This document shows, piece by piece, positions 34,367 to 46,400 of a DNA stretch of 64,000 nt. The number at the start of each line of letters is the position of its first letter. The stretch's first letter is position 1. The notes beneath the pieces are model-generated. The model made no database searches. It was not told the origin of the DNA and worked only from the letters and a program-made list of their open reading frames with translations. The DNA comes from Acanthaster planci (lineage: Eukaryota > Echinodermata > Asteroidea > Valvatida > Acanthasteridae), in assembly GCF_001949145.1 (NCBI RefSeq), contig NW_019091462.1, positions 509,875 through 573,874 of the forward strand, in the 5' to 3' direction. The position numbers and the translations under genes are program-made.

Positions 34367-35530
34367 ATGCAGCAAAAAAGTTTCATTTCAGAAAATGGAC
34401 CTCAGGCTCAGTGATTGAATTCAGTAAAATGATTAGTTCCCATCGATTTCAGTTTTCAAAAAGACTGTCGAAACAAACTACAGTTTTCAATCACCAAGTC
34501 TCTTGCATAAATAATAGTTGAATAAACTTTGAAAGGAACCTTACCTTTTATGAATAGGAAGTACACTTTTGTCAATTTCATGCTAGTTAGTCACACAGTC
34601 ATGTTAGGTAAACTAACTACATGTAGCCTTACCCATTGGTAGCACTTAGTATACATGAAACTTGAACAATAAAATGTAAAAATACTACATGTAATCAGGC
34701 GAGTGAAGTCTTTTTATTTCATCTTTCATTTCTATTTCCACCATGCAAAGTACATTTATTAAACTAAACAGAGGTCCAAAGTAATGTAATAAACTGCAAA
34801 AACAGAAATAACAACACAAGTGAAAAAGGGGAATTACAGAGGCATTGTCAAAATAATTGGAGAAAAGGTGTTCAGCTGTCCAAAACTCATAACTCCTAAC
34901 TTAATATGTTGATACCTGGTTCTTTTTGCTTATTACAGCTGGACAAAATAATGTGCAGCTTGACTTGTACTTGGAAAAAGAGACTTGTGATTTGACTTGC
35001 CCTGTGACCAAATGACTTGGGAATTAACTTGTGACTGGACCTAATGACTTGTGACTGACTTGGACTTGCAAAAATGACTTGCTGCCACCTCAGATCCCCT
35101 TAAAGGAGCAAGAATTGTATAGATCAATTGAAATATGCACATACTGCCTAAGACTCTTGTATGGGCTGTTTATTGCAATAAGTTACGTCAGTACTTGTGC
35201 CTCAAAATCCAGAAAGATATAGCATTAAGTTATAATGAAAGAGATAATTTTATTTTGAATGAGTACCTTTGCACATTGAACCAATTGTGATATTTGATGA
35301 AGAATGAAAAATAAAAAGATTTGGGAGTGCTGTGTTGTATTTCTGGGGAGGAGGAAATCTCTTTCTGCGCAGCCTTGTTACCCCCACCATCACAGTGGTA
35401 TCCTGTGAGGGGGTTTTATCCTTTTTCGGGATCAAGTGTAGTTATTGCCATGTCTTTTCTTCTTATTCTGTTCTCCATGTTTCTGTTCATGAAAATATAC
35501 CTCTATAATCTGAATGCTTGTAAAGCATTC

Positions 35531-36577
35531 TGAATATATGGCCTAAGATTGTTTTGTCAGCTGTGTGTTGCAATAAATATTGTAACGCAATGCAGTATCG
35601 ATACTATCGATACCGGTTTTTGGGATTTTAAGTGTAAGGTTCCCAGCTGCTGTAGGTATGTCTGTTTGCATAATAATTTCAGTGTACCAGTTAAGCCTAG
35701 CAGTCCCTATAAAAACGCGTGGCAGGCATGACTCGCTTTCTCTTCCCGCCTGGTGGTCGACCAGAGCAGACCAGCATTCCTAACAACCTATTTGTGCGTT
35801 TGCGCAGGTAAGAAGCACGGTACTCAACTGTGAGCTTGGCATAGTAATGTAAATAATCGAGACATAAATCACCATACTGATCGCTAATCACATTGTCACA
35901 TCGAAAATTAGTCAGTTTTTATAACTGCCCATTTTGAATCCTTAAAGAATCAGAAATTCACACTCATTGTAATTTCTTAAAAACGTTGTGCTGAAGAACA
36001 GTATAGTTGAAAGTTAGGTAAAGCGCCTTTGTGAAGGCGCTTGTTGTTGTGAATGAAGAAGAAATGTGGCCCTGTATGAACTGTATCTGCCCAGTTGTTA
36101 TTGTCCCCGTCCGTCGAGCCTGAAACTGACCCTTGGGTGTGGTTGCTGCAAGTGGTGTGCTGCAGGCCAGGATGTAAATTGCCACCAAAACAGATCAGTG
36201 TCACCGGCCTTCTAAAGCTTGTCCGCTCGCTCACGTGGGCCGGCCCAACCGGTTAGCAGACTGTAAAGAAGAAGAGGAGACCGCCACAGTATCATTGCAT
36301 ATGCCAAAAATCCAGGAAGATAGTTAACATTCAGTTGGTAATGATAAAAAGCATACATTCGTTTTTTTTATGACTGGCTTTAGCATTTGACCAGTAACAA
36401 TATTTGATGCATAAGGAAAAACAAAGTAATTTTGGAGTGGTGTAGAATGTGTTATTGGAATGTCAAATACTTGGAATGATTTGGCTTTTCCAATTCACAT
36501 TTTGGTGCCCCAGTTACTAGTCTATAAGAATTTTAGCTGGTTGTTCAAAAACAAAACTGGCAGGTGGTGTAAGAGAA
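35531..36577. other. Unrecognised stretch with a short hairpin
   Basis: No gene. A perfect stem AAGCGCCTT (36021-36029), loop TGTG, AAGGCGCTT (36034-36042) is followed by TTGTTGTTGT. Such GCGCCTT stems are common in dispersed elements. ATCGATACTATCGATACCGG near 35597 is an ATCGAT-rich repeat. Minus frames 35964-36234 carry no motif. Confidence 0.4.
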
Positions 36578-36640
36578 GCTTGTGGTTTAAAAGTAGCTGG
36601 TGTTCTAAAGTAGCTGGTAGTTTAAAGTAGGTAGTCTAAA
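36578..36640 (+). repeat. Short minisatellite
   Basis: Three to four diverged units of about 20 bp with core AAAGTAGCTGGTGTT/AAAGTAGCTGGTAGTTT. No coding meaning. Confidence 0.6.
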
Positions 36641-39600
36641 AGAAGGTAAGGGGTAGGGGTGAAAAGTACAAAAATATTGACATCAAAATGTAATCCAGCA
36701 GCACTTGAAAAAAAATGCAATTTCATTTTAATAAACATGGAATAACTAACCTGTTACTCCTGTTGAAGAGATCGAAGAAGCTCCATCTTCACCGAGGAAA
36801 TGGGTAAAATAATTGATACATACTCTGACCTAAACATTCCACTAAACGTGCAGCTAGGGGTGCATACATTTCTTAAAGGGAGCATTTAAAGCAAATTATC
36901 TGCAGTTTGCACGGGATACAATTGAAACACCCAGGAGGCGAGGACTTTCCAATAACAAAATGCTGGACTCTACATTCTTCATCAACAACCACATGAATAA
37001 AGGAGGAAAATTACCCAAAATATCTTAAAGGTCCACTTTGCTTTATTTTGTGGAAGGATTCTAATTGGTGCACAGGTTTTGTCGCCTATTGCATTAGTAA
37101 ATAGAAAAACAAGTCTAAATTACATTTGCTTGAAGAGTTTGATAATAATATAAAGTACATTTGGGAATATATACATGTACAAATATTACTTCTGGTTTAC
37201 ATGTAGCCTTAATCATTCTAGTTTTGACAGAGGAAGAACTTCCTTCCACTGTTTCCAAATGTTTGTTTAGGTATTCTTCATTTCAACTTCACTTTAATAT
37301 CTTTGGTCTCCTGAGCAGGAAAAGCTGTAATGTAACAGTGCCAGTTCAATGATTCCAACTTCATTTTCAACTGAACTAAGTGAATGGAAGCAGAATTTTC
37401 AATTGAATCACAACGACATGAATCAACACCCCATGGTTTATTATCCTGGGTCAGGTTAAGTACGCAAATACAAACATATTCATTTTTTTTTTACAGGTTG
37501 CCATTCTGTAAGGGGGCATACCTTTCAGAAACTTGTCCACAAACCCTGCATGGAACTTCCTCAATGTGGTTAAAAAAATGTTTTTTCCCCCCAATATCAA
37601 TGCAGTGCTTTTAGTCATGACCTGAGTCTTTAGGAGTTTTTAGTAGCTTTTTGCAATCATTTTGACACCACTTTTGGGAAAATCCAACCTACCGGTACTG
37701 TTTTCAAGCAGCACCATTTTCCAAGACGGGGTAACCAACAATGTATCCAGGCAGGCACATGTGTGGCCTTGAACTTAAAATGACCATTAAAAATGCACGT
37801 CAGATTGAGTTGAAATTGTATTATACATGTACATGGGGCTGTCTTTACATGCACACCGAGTTAAAAAAAATCAGGCGTGGGATAGCCAATTTTTTGGGGG
37901 GGAGGGGATGTAATCCCCCACCAGCATGAGATGGTCCAAAATAACCCAGCTCTTTTTAGGGTTAAAGAGCAACAAACAGGATTGACATTTATGAAAATTC
38001 CCATGACAACAGTAGAATGTAGGAATATCAATTATATTTCAAACACCACACAAAATTTTTGGTTATGGTGCTTTGGTACTTTCTCCCTTTATAGTCTAGA
38101 GTGGGCAGGAGAAAAAAAGAAAAGCCTACCCCTCTTTATCAGGCAAAACACTATTCTGCATTTTGTTATAATTTCAATGTAAGTAAAAGTGCACATTCAA
38201 TGTGTCTTTTCTTAAATGAGTCATTTCAGAGTCAACACAGCACATATGAAACACACTGTAGGTCATTTGAGACAAAATGTGTGAGATTGTCCCTATCACC
38301 ATGGGATAAGGGATTAAATAGCGCCCTCTCAAATTTGCAATACTGCACTCACTTTAAAAAAGGAATTATAAAACTCATAGTGTCCACAAAACCTGTGAGA
38401 TTTTCCTCACAAATACATGTACAAAACTTTAAATACAATTGCCTGGAAGACTTTCACAAAATTTCAAATTTACAAGACGTACTTCAAACTTATGAATGAC
38501 TAAGAAGTAAGTTCTGACTGAAATTCTGCACCAAAATACTGTCAACATGAAGGCCAGGAATGTGACTCCACTGCATTGACAATATTGGAAATATAAACTG
38601 CTTGGGGCATTTCTGAGCAAAACACCATCATTACCAGAGATGTCTCAATTTCAACCAATTTTGTGTTGACAGCACTTTCCCTTGCAATAAACTTGCATTG
38701 TCAGAGAAATCCTTGCAACATTGGTTCTGATCTTTCAAAGTCTCAAGAAACACTTGGCTGAATCTGAGGACTAGCAGTCTAACTTCAACTTTTGCTCAGC
38801 AACATGTACCCCTTTCCTTGATAGCAAGCTCAGCAACTTCCATTGGTAGTCTAATGGCATTAATTATTCATATCTCTCATTCTGTGTATACTTGTAACAA
38901 TTTTTTTGTCCACGTTTCTTGAATACTGGTGGCTACTGACATATCACAAAAAAGGATCAAATAAGACACTCCTTTGAATATAAAGGATTGTATTTACATG
39001 ACACTTATTGCACGTTGGGCAAATGTAAAATGCTCATAAATAACACAAAATGGTAGAAGTTAATTATGACACAGCACAGAAATACTGATCTAATGAAAGC
39101 GCTAGTTCAAAATGGAGAACAAGTTCTCTGTTGTAGTCAAAGAGTCACTTGCAAAGACGAAATCTTCAGAAGAACTTCAATTGAAGTTACATGAATACAT
39201 TCCAACATATATTCATGTGACAAAAGATATATATCAAATAATTAGAAAAGAGCTAAGATATGCACAATACATAATTATAACTGTCAGAGAATTAACAGTC
39301 GAATAATATTATTTCCAAAGAAACCATTTGAAATTATAATGGTGCAAATTTGGATGTATTTGCAATTGGCCCGTTCTTTTCATTTTCAAGCTTTCATCAT
39401 TTTGACATGCCTTTAGGTAGCAATGTACACATGCAATGGGTAGAAACGTGTCTTGTGAGTATAAATACTTTAGATCAAAGGAATAACATGAACTGAAACA
39501 AGTTTATGTAACATAAACCTGCCTCCTGGGCTGGAGGATGTTGAGAACAGAGGCTAATCCAATTAAACAAAACAAAGAATGTGCTTTCAGTGAGTTGTTT

Positions 39601-40481
39601 AATAATTCTAACAAAATAAATTATGAAGATCATCTTGTGGCTTGCACGGCCTTACAATTTAACTCATATTTGTATTTGGCACAGCTTTTACGAACAAAAC
39701 CTACAAAATCAAAATATCATCCCAAAATGTGTAACTTCACACTCAATTACACTTGACAGCAGCAAGTAGCAATTATGTATCCAATTATGTAAACTCAAGA
39801 CCTGATGCAGAAAACCTTACATTTCAGCTTCAACTTGCAGCACAGCTATGATGGATACAAAAAAAGGTTTGTGGTTTAATTTTATCTCCGACCAAATCTT
39901 ACCACCATACTTTGACAATGAGACCATTAAATTCTCCCCACCTCCTGCCCCTTATCACTCTGGACAACACTGTATCATTTCATTAACAGCATATACCGCT
40001 GCAGTGGAACATCACTTCATCCTGAGGCTGTAACCAATTTTTTGTGAACAGTGGTTTATCTCACAAAGCAACCTTTGTTCCACCTATCTTAGAGCAGTAC
40101 ATAGCACCAAGAACTCATCAACTGATGATAAAATTTCACCTCTGAATGGGTCATCTATGCTTTTTGGGGGGTCCAGAACAAGGACACCCAGACAACATCT
40201 CGTGAATTTAAGACACATGTAGGATGCGTGGACTTTACATCTGCCATGATCTTAACGATAACCACATTAATGATCAAACAACAACAGCAGGCACATATCC
40301 AAAGAGCTGGGCATATTTCCTCACAGGGAGGAGGGAACAGCCCTGAATGTGGAAATGACAACCTCAGTGGGTTTTCAACTAACAAGGCAAGCTTAACATC
40401 CTATCTCAATTCCTGTAGCCCTCATTCCCATTTTGTAATGCAGTGGCAGTAATGGCAGTGAGAACTTACTTGACTTTTCCC
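36641..40481. other. Non-coding; 3' part probably CRAMP1 3' UTR
   Basis: No independent gene recognised. A fragment near 37640-37740 (CCTACCGGTACTGTTTTCAAG) resembles the end of repeat A. The part next to 40481 should include the CRAMP1 3' UTR. On the minus strand ATTAAA at 39880-39875 is a possible polyadenylation signal, but no AATAAA was seen close by, so the transcript end is not fixed. Confidence 0.4.
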
Positions 40482-43400
40482 TCAGTGGCTGACTGTTGTC
40501 TCCTTCTGTGCCTCCTGCTGAGCCGTTATTTGAGCAGCTAGGTCAGCAAACTTTGCCACATAGTCTACACTGTTCTCATTCATCATATATTGCAAATGAG
40601 TGTCCACCTGATGTGGCAAACAAGAAAGCAATAAAAAGCACAAACTCGGGTTGTGTAAAAAGGGAAGAACGTGTGGCTAAATACAACAAATTTTTAACAA
40701 GTTGGAGGATGAAGTGGGGGAAAAATACCCATAGTCATATGTATTTTATTTCAAATGGGTACAAAATTACTTTGAACAACGCATGCTGATAGGAGAGGTG
40801 CCGTGTGTAACATAATAAAATGCTAAAATAAACATGTTTCCAGTTTCCATCTACTTCAAAATATTGTGCAATACCCAAACTTTAAAATGGCTCCCTGTAA
40901 TGTCAGGGAAGAATGTAGGACATGTTGTAGGAAATTTGATGTACTCACATCTTTGGACATGGAGGAATCCCTGGAGGATTCGATCATGAGGCTGGGTTGG
41001 GGGATGGTTAATGAACCAGAGGTGGAGCTGATGATGCTGTGTCTCTCCTTCTTCTCAGGAGACTCAAGATTGGCAAGGATGCTGCTCAGTGAAATGTCCA
41101 CATTCTGAAAGGGATCCATGCATGTGGGAATTTATCGAATCAATCAATTAATCCTCTTGTGAGAGAAATGTTACATTTCTTATAAGTCTATGCCCATGTA
41201 AATGCTGCTCACTAGTGACAAAGAGTAACATATATGCAGGATTGGATAATTTTAATTATCACAACACAAGCCATAAAAGTAAACTGTCACAACTGAATTA
41301 GATGAAATAAATATTTTCTTTTTTTCAATGAGTTTCTTCTCTTTTAGGAACATGGTTGTTGTTGGTTACAGTAATCCTAGTTTAACCCAAATTCTGTCTT
41401 TTGTTTAGCCCTCCGGTCTAGTAGTGGAATGCATGGGCGTGCACGAGTGCATCCTTATTAGTCATTGAATGTAGATGTGTGTACATAAGGTTGGATGGAA
41501 GTGGGCGTGGGTGAGATTTGCTACATGTTGCGGTAGAAGGAACGTGGTGTTTTGAGTTCATACTGACATAGCCATTTTGGTTAGCTCATGCTGTCCCTTG
41601 GCTATCAGCACAGATGATTTTGGCTCTGCAAAGTCTTGGGCAAAGCTTGGACAAACGTAAGTTGGCATGACAAAAGCAGTCACGGATTTGTGTGTTGATG
41701 TATATGGTCTGCGGAGCACTGATGTCCTTGGGACCCAGCTAACTTGTGAGGCCTAAGAGTTGGCTTCAGCAGTCACTGTTCCACTTGCCGAGTGAAGCCT
41801 ATTCCACAACCTGCAGATGTCTTTGCAACAACCTGATAATTCTCTGCAGCATCATCCCGTCCCCTGTCTTTGCCCTGTGACTTGGACAATGGGTGTCCGA
41901 GGAAACTACCACAGCTGTGACAAGGACCATTCGAATCTCCTATAAAACCTTTATTTATTATTATTATTAAATTCCTAATAATTCTCGATAATTTCACTGA
42001 GTTGGTGATTTTCATGGAAAATGTGTTGTACTTGATTCTTGATATTTGTAAACCCTGTTTCACTTTGTTGTTAATTTACAAGTGATATGGTGACTCGATT
42101 TTGGCATTGATTGTTAAATTTATGAAAGGTTTTGTTTTGCTTGGAAATTGAGAATATTCTACTTTAATGCAACTTTGAGTTTCGTGCTGTCACGTACGAC
42201 TGGATTGAGTATTGAGAAGGTTAATTAATAAAATGCTCAATTAGAGGACTAACCTGTTGATCAGAATTTTAGACTGATTTTGAAATTAAGGAAAAGTTGA
42301 ACATATTGCTGACAACTGTATATGATGTGAATTAATGGATTTGAACTGCTGATATTGATTGAATTGAGCATCTTCCATTGATTGGAGGAGTTGAACAGTA
42401 TAAAATAGAAACTGGTCAGTTTTAACTTTTCAGATTTGTAATTAGCGGAAGTGATTCACTAATATAAAAGAACCAGGAAATAGAAATATTTTATAACTTT
42501 TACTAAAACCCTTGAAGTTGCATCTTTGGGTTTCAATAAACCTTATTTTAATTTTTTGTTGTGCAATTGTAACCCATATTTTTATGCTTTTTTGGTTTTT
42601 ATGCTAATGCTATTTTATGCCAATGTATATTGGCATATTCATGAGCACAACTATGATGTCATCCAAGGCACTGAATCTTAATGTTGCACTTATTTGTGCA
42701 CAGAATATTTCTAGATTTTTTTTAATCACTGCTAAGGCAGATTTTGTTTTCTTTGGCAATTTATTGCTGTTTAAGTATATGGCAATAATCCAGCAAAAAT
42801 CCTTTCACATTAATGTTCCCGGATAGCAAATTTGGGGTTCACAATTTGAACAAGAAAACATGCAACCTGAACCATGTCTTCCTGGATTTACATCAAAATG
42901 ATTTACATCACTTGTCAAGAAATGCTTGGTCAATTTTTAATGTTTGAAAAATTGCACCATTCAGTTCATGTAACTCAAAAAAATATCAAACAGTCTTCAT
43001 GCATGGAAGAAGAGTACAGAGATACACACAAAGCGATTCTATAAAAAATTCATTTCCTGGATCCTGGTACCGTGCATTGAACTATTTGAGACCTATTTTT
43101 AGGTGACTCAGAATATTTCAAAAGTAGAGATTTCCCTGCAGTTCCAAATTGTGTATAGTTACTTTGAAAAAAATTAGGTGTGTATTTGTACATATTTGAA
43201 TCAGTGTGTTGCCGTGTTGTTTTTGCAAGAGTCCAGGAAAACTGGTGACATAAACAAACCAAGTGCAGGAAATGTTATGGCATCAATCCCCAAATTCACT
43301 GAGTACAGGCAACAAATAGTCTATTATCTCCTTATTTGTAAATTGCCAAGGAAAGTCTTCAGCTTAGTGCCTCAATGCCATCAGACCGTGGATCTTTTGA

Positions 43401-46400
43401 ATTTGCAATCCAGTCATTTAACATTGTTCACAAGTTGTTGATTCTAATTACTGAAAGTTTGACTTAGAAAAATTGTTTCACCTGTCTTGAGTTTTACTCA
43501 AGCTATTTGTTACAGTCATTTTACTGTAACTGTTTGTAGCTATAAAAAATACAAAAAATGGAATTACCTCTCCATTGAGCCACTGGTTGTCTGGACTGAG
43601 AGAATTGAGCTTGAATGGGGATGAGGACGGACTAGATATGTGCAGTGGTGGAGTTGTGGTACCAGACCCACGCACTGGGGACATAGAGGGCAACATAACG
43701 CTGGGGTTACTAGTGTTTGGAGAAAGCTGCTGGTTGAAGCCTATGTAGAGGAAATAATAAACAAGATTGTTAGTTGTATTAAATATAACACACTATAATA
43801 CAGAGCATTGGAAAATCCTCCATTCCTCAGATTCACACTGAACTTTTTATTGCCACTGAAGTTATATCTACAATTACAATTTTGGTTAGATTTTTGAATA
43901 CAACAGTGGCAATAGCTTGTGGATAAAAACCTGGCCACATGTAACTAAATCTTCAGAATATGTGCCGCCTGGAGTATAAGCTGCACCACGCAAATATCTG
44001 CAAATTAAGATTTGAAGTCAACGTATTACCCACACTGGCGTATAGATTGCACTATGGTGCATGATGTCATGTCATGAAGCACTTGTACATGTAGAGTATT
44101 AACGTGGTGCGCTTCGACTTTGTAGCGGGAAAGCATGACTGCCTTGTTGAGCTTCACATCGCTTGCATGTGTGGCCAGCCGGCTGGCCTGTGACCTAGGC
44201 TAGGCTGCGCTGATCAGGGCATGGCGTCTGTGACTGAGTTCATTCTTGAGATGTTGCCATATAAGCCGCCCAGGGTATAAGCCATATGGAAATTTTTCAG
44301 CGTAAGAATCAATGTGTAAGCCACGGCCTGTCTTCCAGAAGTTATGGTAAGCAGATTCATTCCTATATCAAAAACATCTCTAGACTGCATTGCACAAAAA
44401 TTGATGAAAACTGTCAACAGAGATCTCAAGGCAGTTCTTCAAACTTTTTGACACAGAATTCAGCTTTGACATCAGATTGACTCGTCCGACCAGAATACTG
44501 TAGAAAAATGATGTGGCAATTATCCGATGTAATTTCGGTCAGTAACTATAAGACACAGGTCTGAAAAGGCCACTTGATTCAATGGCAAACTGTCATATCC
44601 TTGTTACAGGAAAAAATTCAGAGAGAAGAATCTTACCAGTGAATGACTCTGAACCCATGGGTATGTCCATTAGACCATCTCCACCACCTGCAGCAGCAGA
44701 TGAGGGCAATGAATTCTCCAGCAATGATGACAAGTTAGGAGCAGGGATTGCAAAATTCTGGCCCACTGTACCCCCTGTGCCCAGAGTTGCACTAGTCTCG
44801 GGCATTTCAAAGCTGCTGCTGGGAGTGACTGACACAATCTCCATAGTGTCATCGATGATCTGGGGGCTGGGGTTCAGCATGGGGGTCTTGGTGGGCTCAG
44901 TGCAAGGGACACAGGATGTGTTTATTGGCAGGGGTGATAGGTGGGCTGGCTGTGTGTGCTCCGGTGGGCTAGGTCTCAGGGTGATGTCTATACCTGCTGC
45001 TGCACTGGCTGCTTCAATCTATTCAAAAAAGGAGAGAAAAGAAGTGCCTTAGCTTTGAAACAACTGCCGTTACAAGGCTAATAATATGTAGATTGGGCTT
45101 TCAGTCTTAACCAACTCCAAAGGCTGGAAAATTTCTTCTCAGATTGTACTCAAAGAAACATCCGAAACCAGGAATATGCTACATATTTGTCTGTGAGCTA
45201 TCCACCTACCTCATTCATTGGGGCCACACCTCCTGGGAGCAAGGCTGTGGGCGTGGACAAGGCAAGAGAGGACACAGGGGAGGGAGCACTGAGGGGTGAA
45301 GCAACCATTGATGGGCCTTTAGAGCTAACAGATGATGCAACGTAGCTGACAACAGGACTGCTGGTACCATCTGTGTTGGATGGCATGGATGCCTTGCCTG
45401 AATGGTGAGATCAAAATCACCATGTTAATTAGGCTGAAATACCTGCTAGTATTCCTACCTGGAGGGCATGGGAGGAGACAACTGAAACACTCTGGCTTTA
45501 GGTGAAATGCATCAGATGATGGAGGACACTACGAATTCTAGAAGCATTACAGGGTTTAACAGTGGAACTTGACAAGATGTATCTTACACTTTTCCTGTAA
45601 AAATCATAATTTATGGAAATCCTACCACCTGACTTGAACAAAATCCATCTGATCCGACTTACTTGGCTTAGCCTTTGCCAAGGATGCACTGCCTGACAGA
45701 GAACCAGCAGCAGCTGGTCCTGGGGCGATAGGGACTGGTCGCACTATGGTCTTCTGACAGACACTGTCTGGAATAGCCAGCTGGACTGGTGTGAATTGAC
45801 CAGTTTTAGACATGGACATCATGTGCCTCGTAGGACCTTTGTGCTCAGACTGGGGTCTGGGTAGCAATGTTCTCTGTAGAAATTTGGGGAAAAAAGGCAA
45901 CATTACTTGAACTTTCAAGTCGTGAAAACTGATGACCATCACAACTATTTTTTATCATCTTCAAGTCCAGAATGCTTGAAGCTCATAAGCATGCAAAGTA
46001 AATAAGAAAAGCCCATTCCTACAAGGAATAAATGGTAAATGTTGGTTTCCAATGGATGAAAGCATGCTTCCAACAGACGTCCAGATAAAACAGGAATGTT
46101 AAAATACTCCATCAGCATCATGATGTATTCCACCATACCTCATGGCAACTGGAAATATTTCCAAACTTCTCCATTTTTCATGAGGAAAATGAGAGGAATC
46201 ACCCAATTAATATGCATTTATCAACGAGAATAATCACTTACTGGCACTGAGTCATGAATGCAGACACACTAATTTAGGTTTAGCACAAAGCAATACATTT
46301 AAGTTGTCAGTATGTTTACCTGTACAACCAGAGGCTTTCTGCCTCTTCTGCTGTTTGGCTTAAGGAAAGTTGGCTGCTTCTGCAGAGAGAAATTTTTGTA

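Larger units (their letters stand above)
31274..35093 (+). mobile_element. Degenerate hAT transposon with 8-bp duplication
   Basis: The element starts CAGATAGAGTTGCTGAC at 31274 and ends GCTGCCACCTCAG at 35093. ATCCCCCT (31266-31273) and ATCCCCTT (35094-35101) form an 8-bp target duplication with one mismatch, as expected for hAT. Both ends are rich in ACTTG words, likely transposase-binding repeats. Inside are a BED zinc finger, the transposase core and the hATC dimerisation segment, all damaged. It sits in block X of cassette copy 4. The matching sequence of copy 2 (about 17785-17800) is uninterrupted. The terminal inverted repeats are imperfect. Confidence 0.85.
30345..35530 (+). repeat. 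Tandem cassette, copy 4, 3' part, split by hAT
   Basis: Block W (30345-30925) aligns with 24440-25030 at roughly three-quarters identity by eye. Block X starts at about 31080 (GTGTCCGGTGGTTTG), is interrupted at 31274 by a hAT element, and resumes at 35094 to about 35530 (GGAGTGCTGTGTTGTATTTC, GGAGGAGGAAATCTCTTT). A ~100-bp piece at 30959-31057 is inverted relative to copy 2. Confidence 0.6.

Noticed and set aside
36021-36042. Stem AAGCGCCTT-TGTG-AAGGCGCTT as a possible histone-type 3' stem
   Set aside because: Does not match the histone stem-loop consensus and no histone gene is nearby.
44582-45052. Plus-strand frame of 156 codons
   Set aside because: Antisense shadow of CRAMP1 exon 15, which has proper splice borders and phase on the minus strand.
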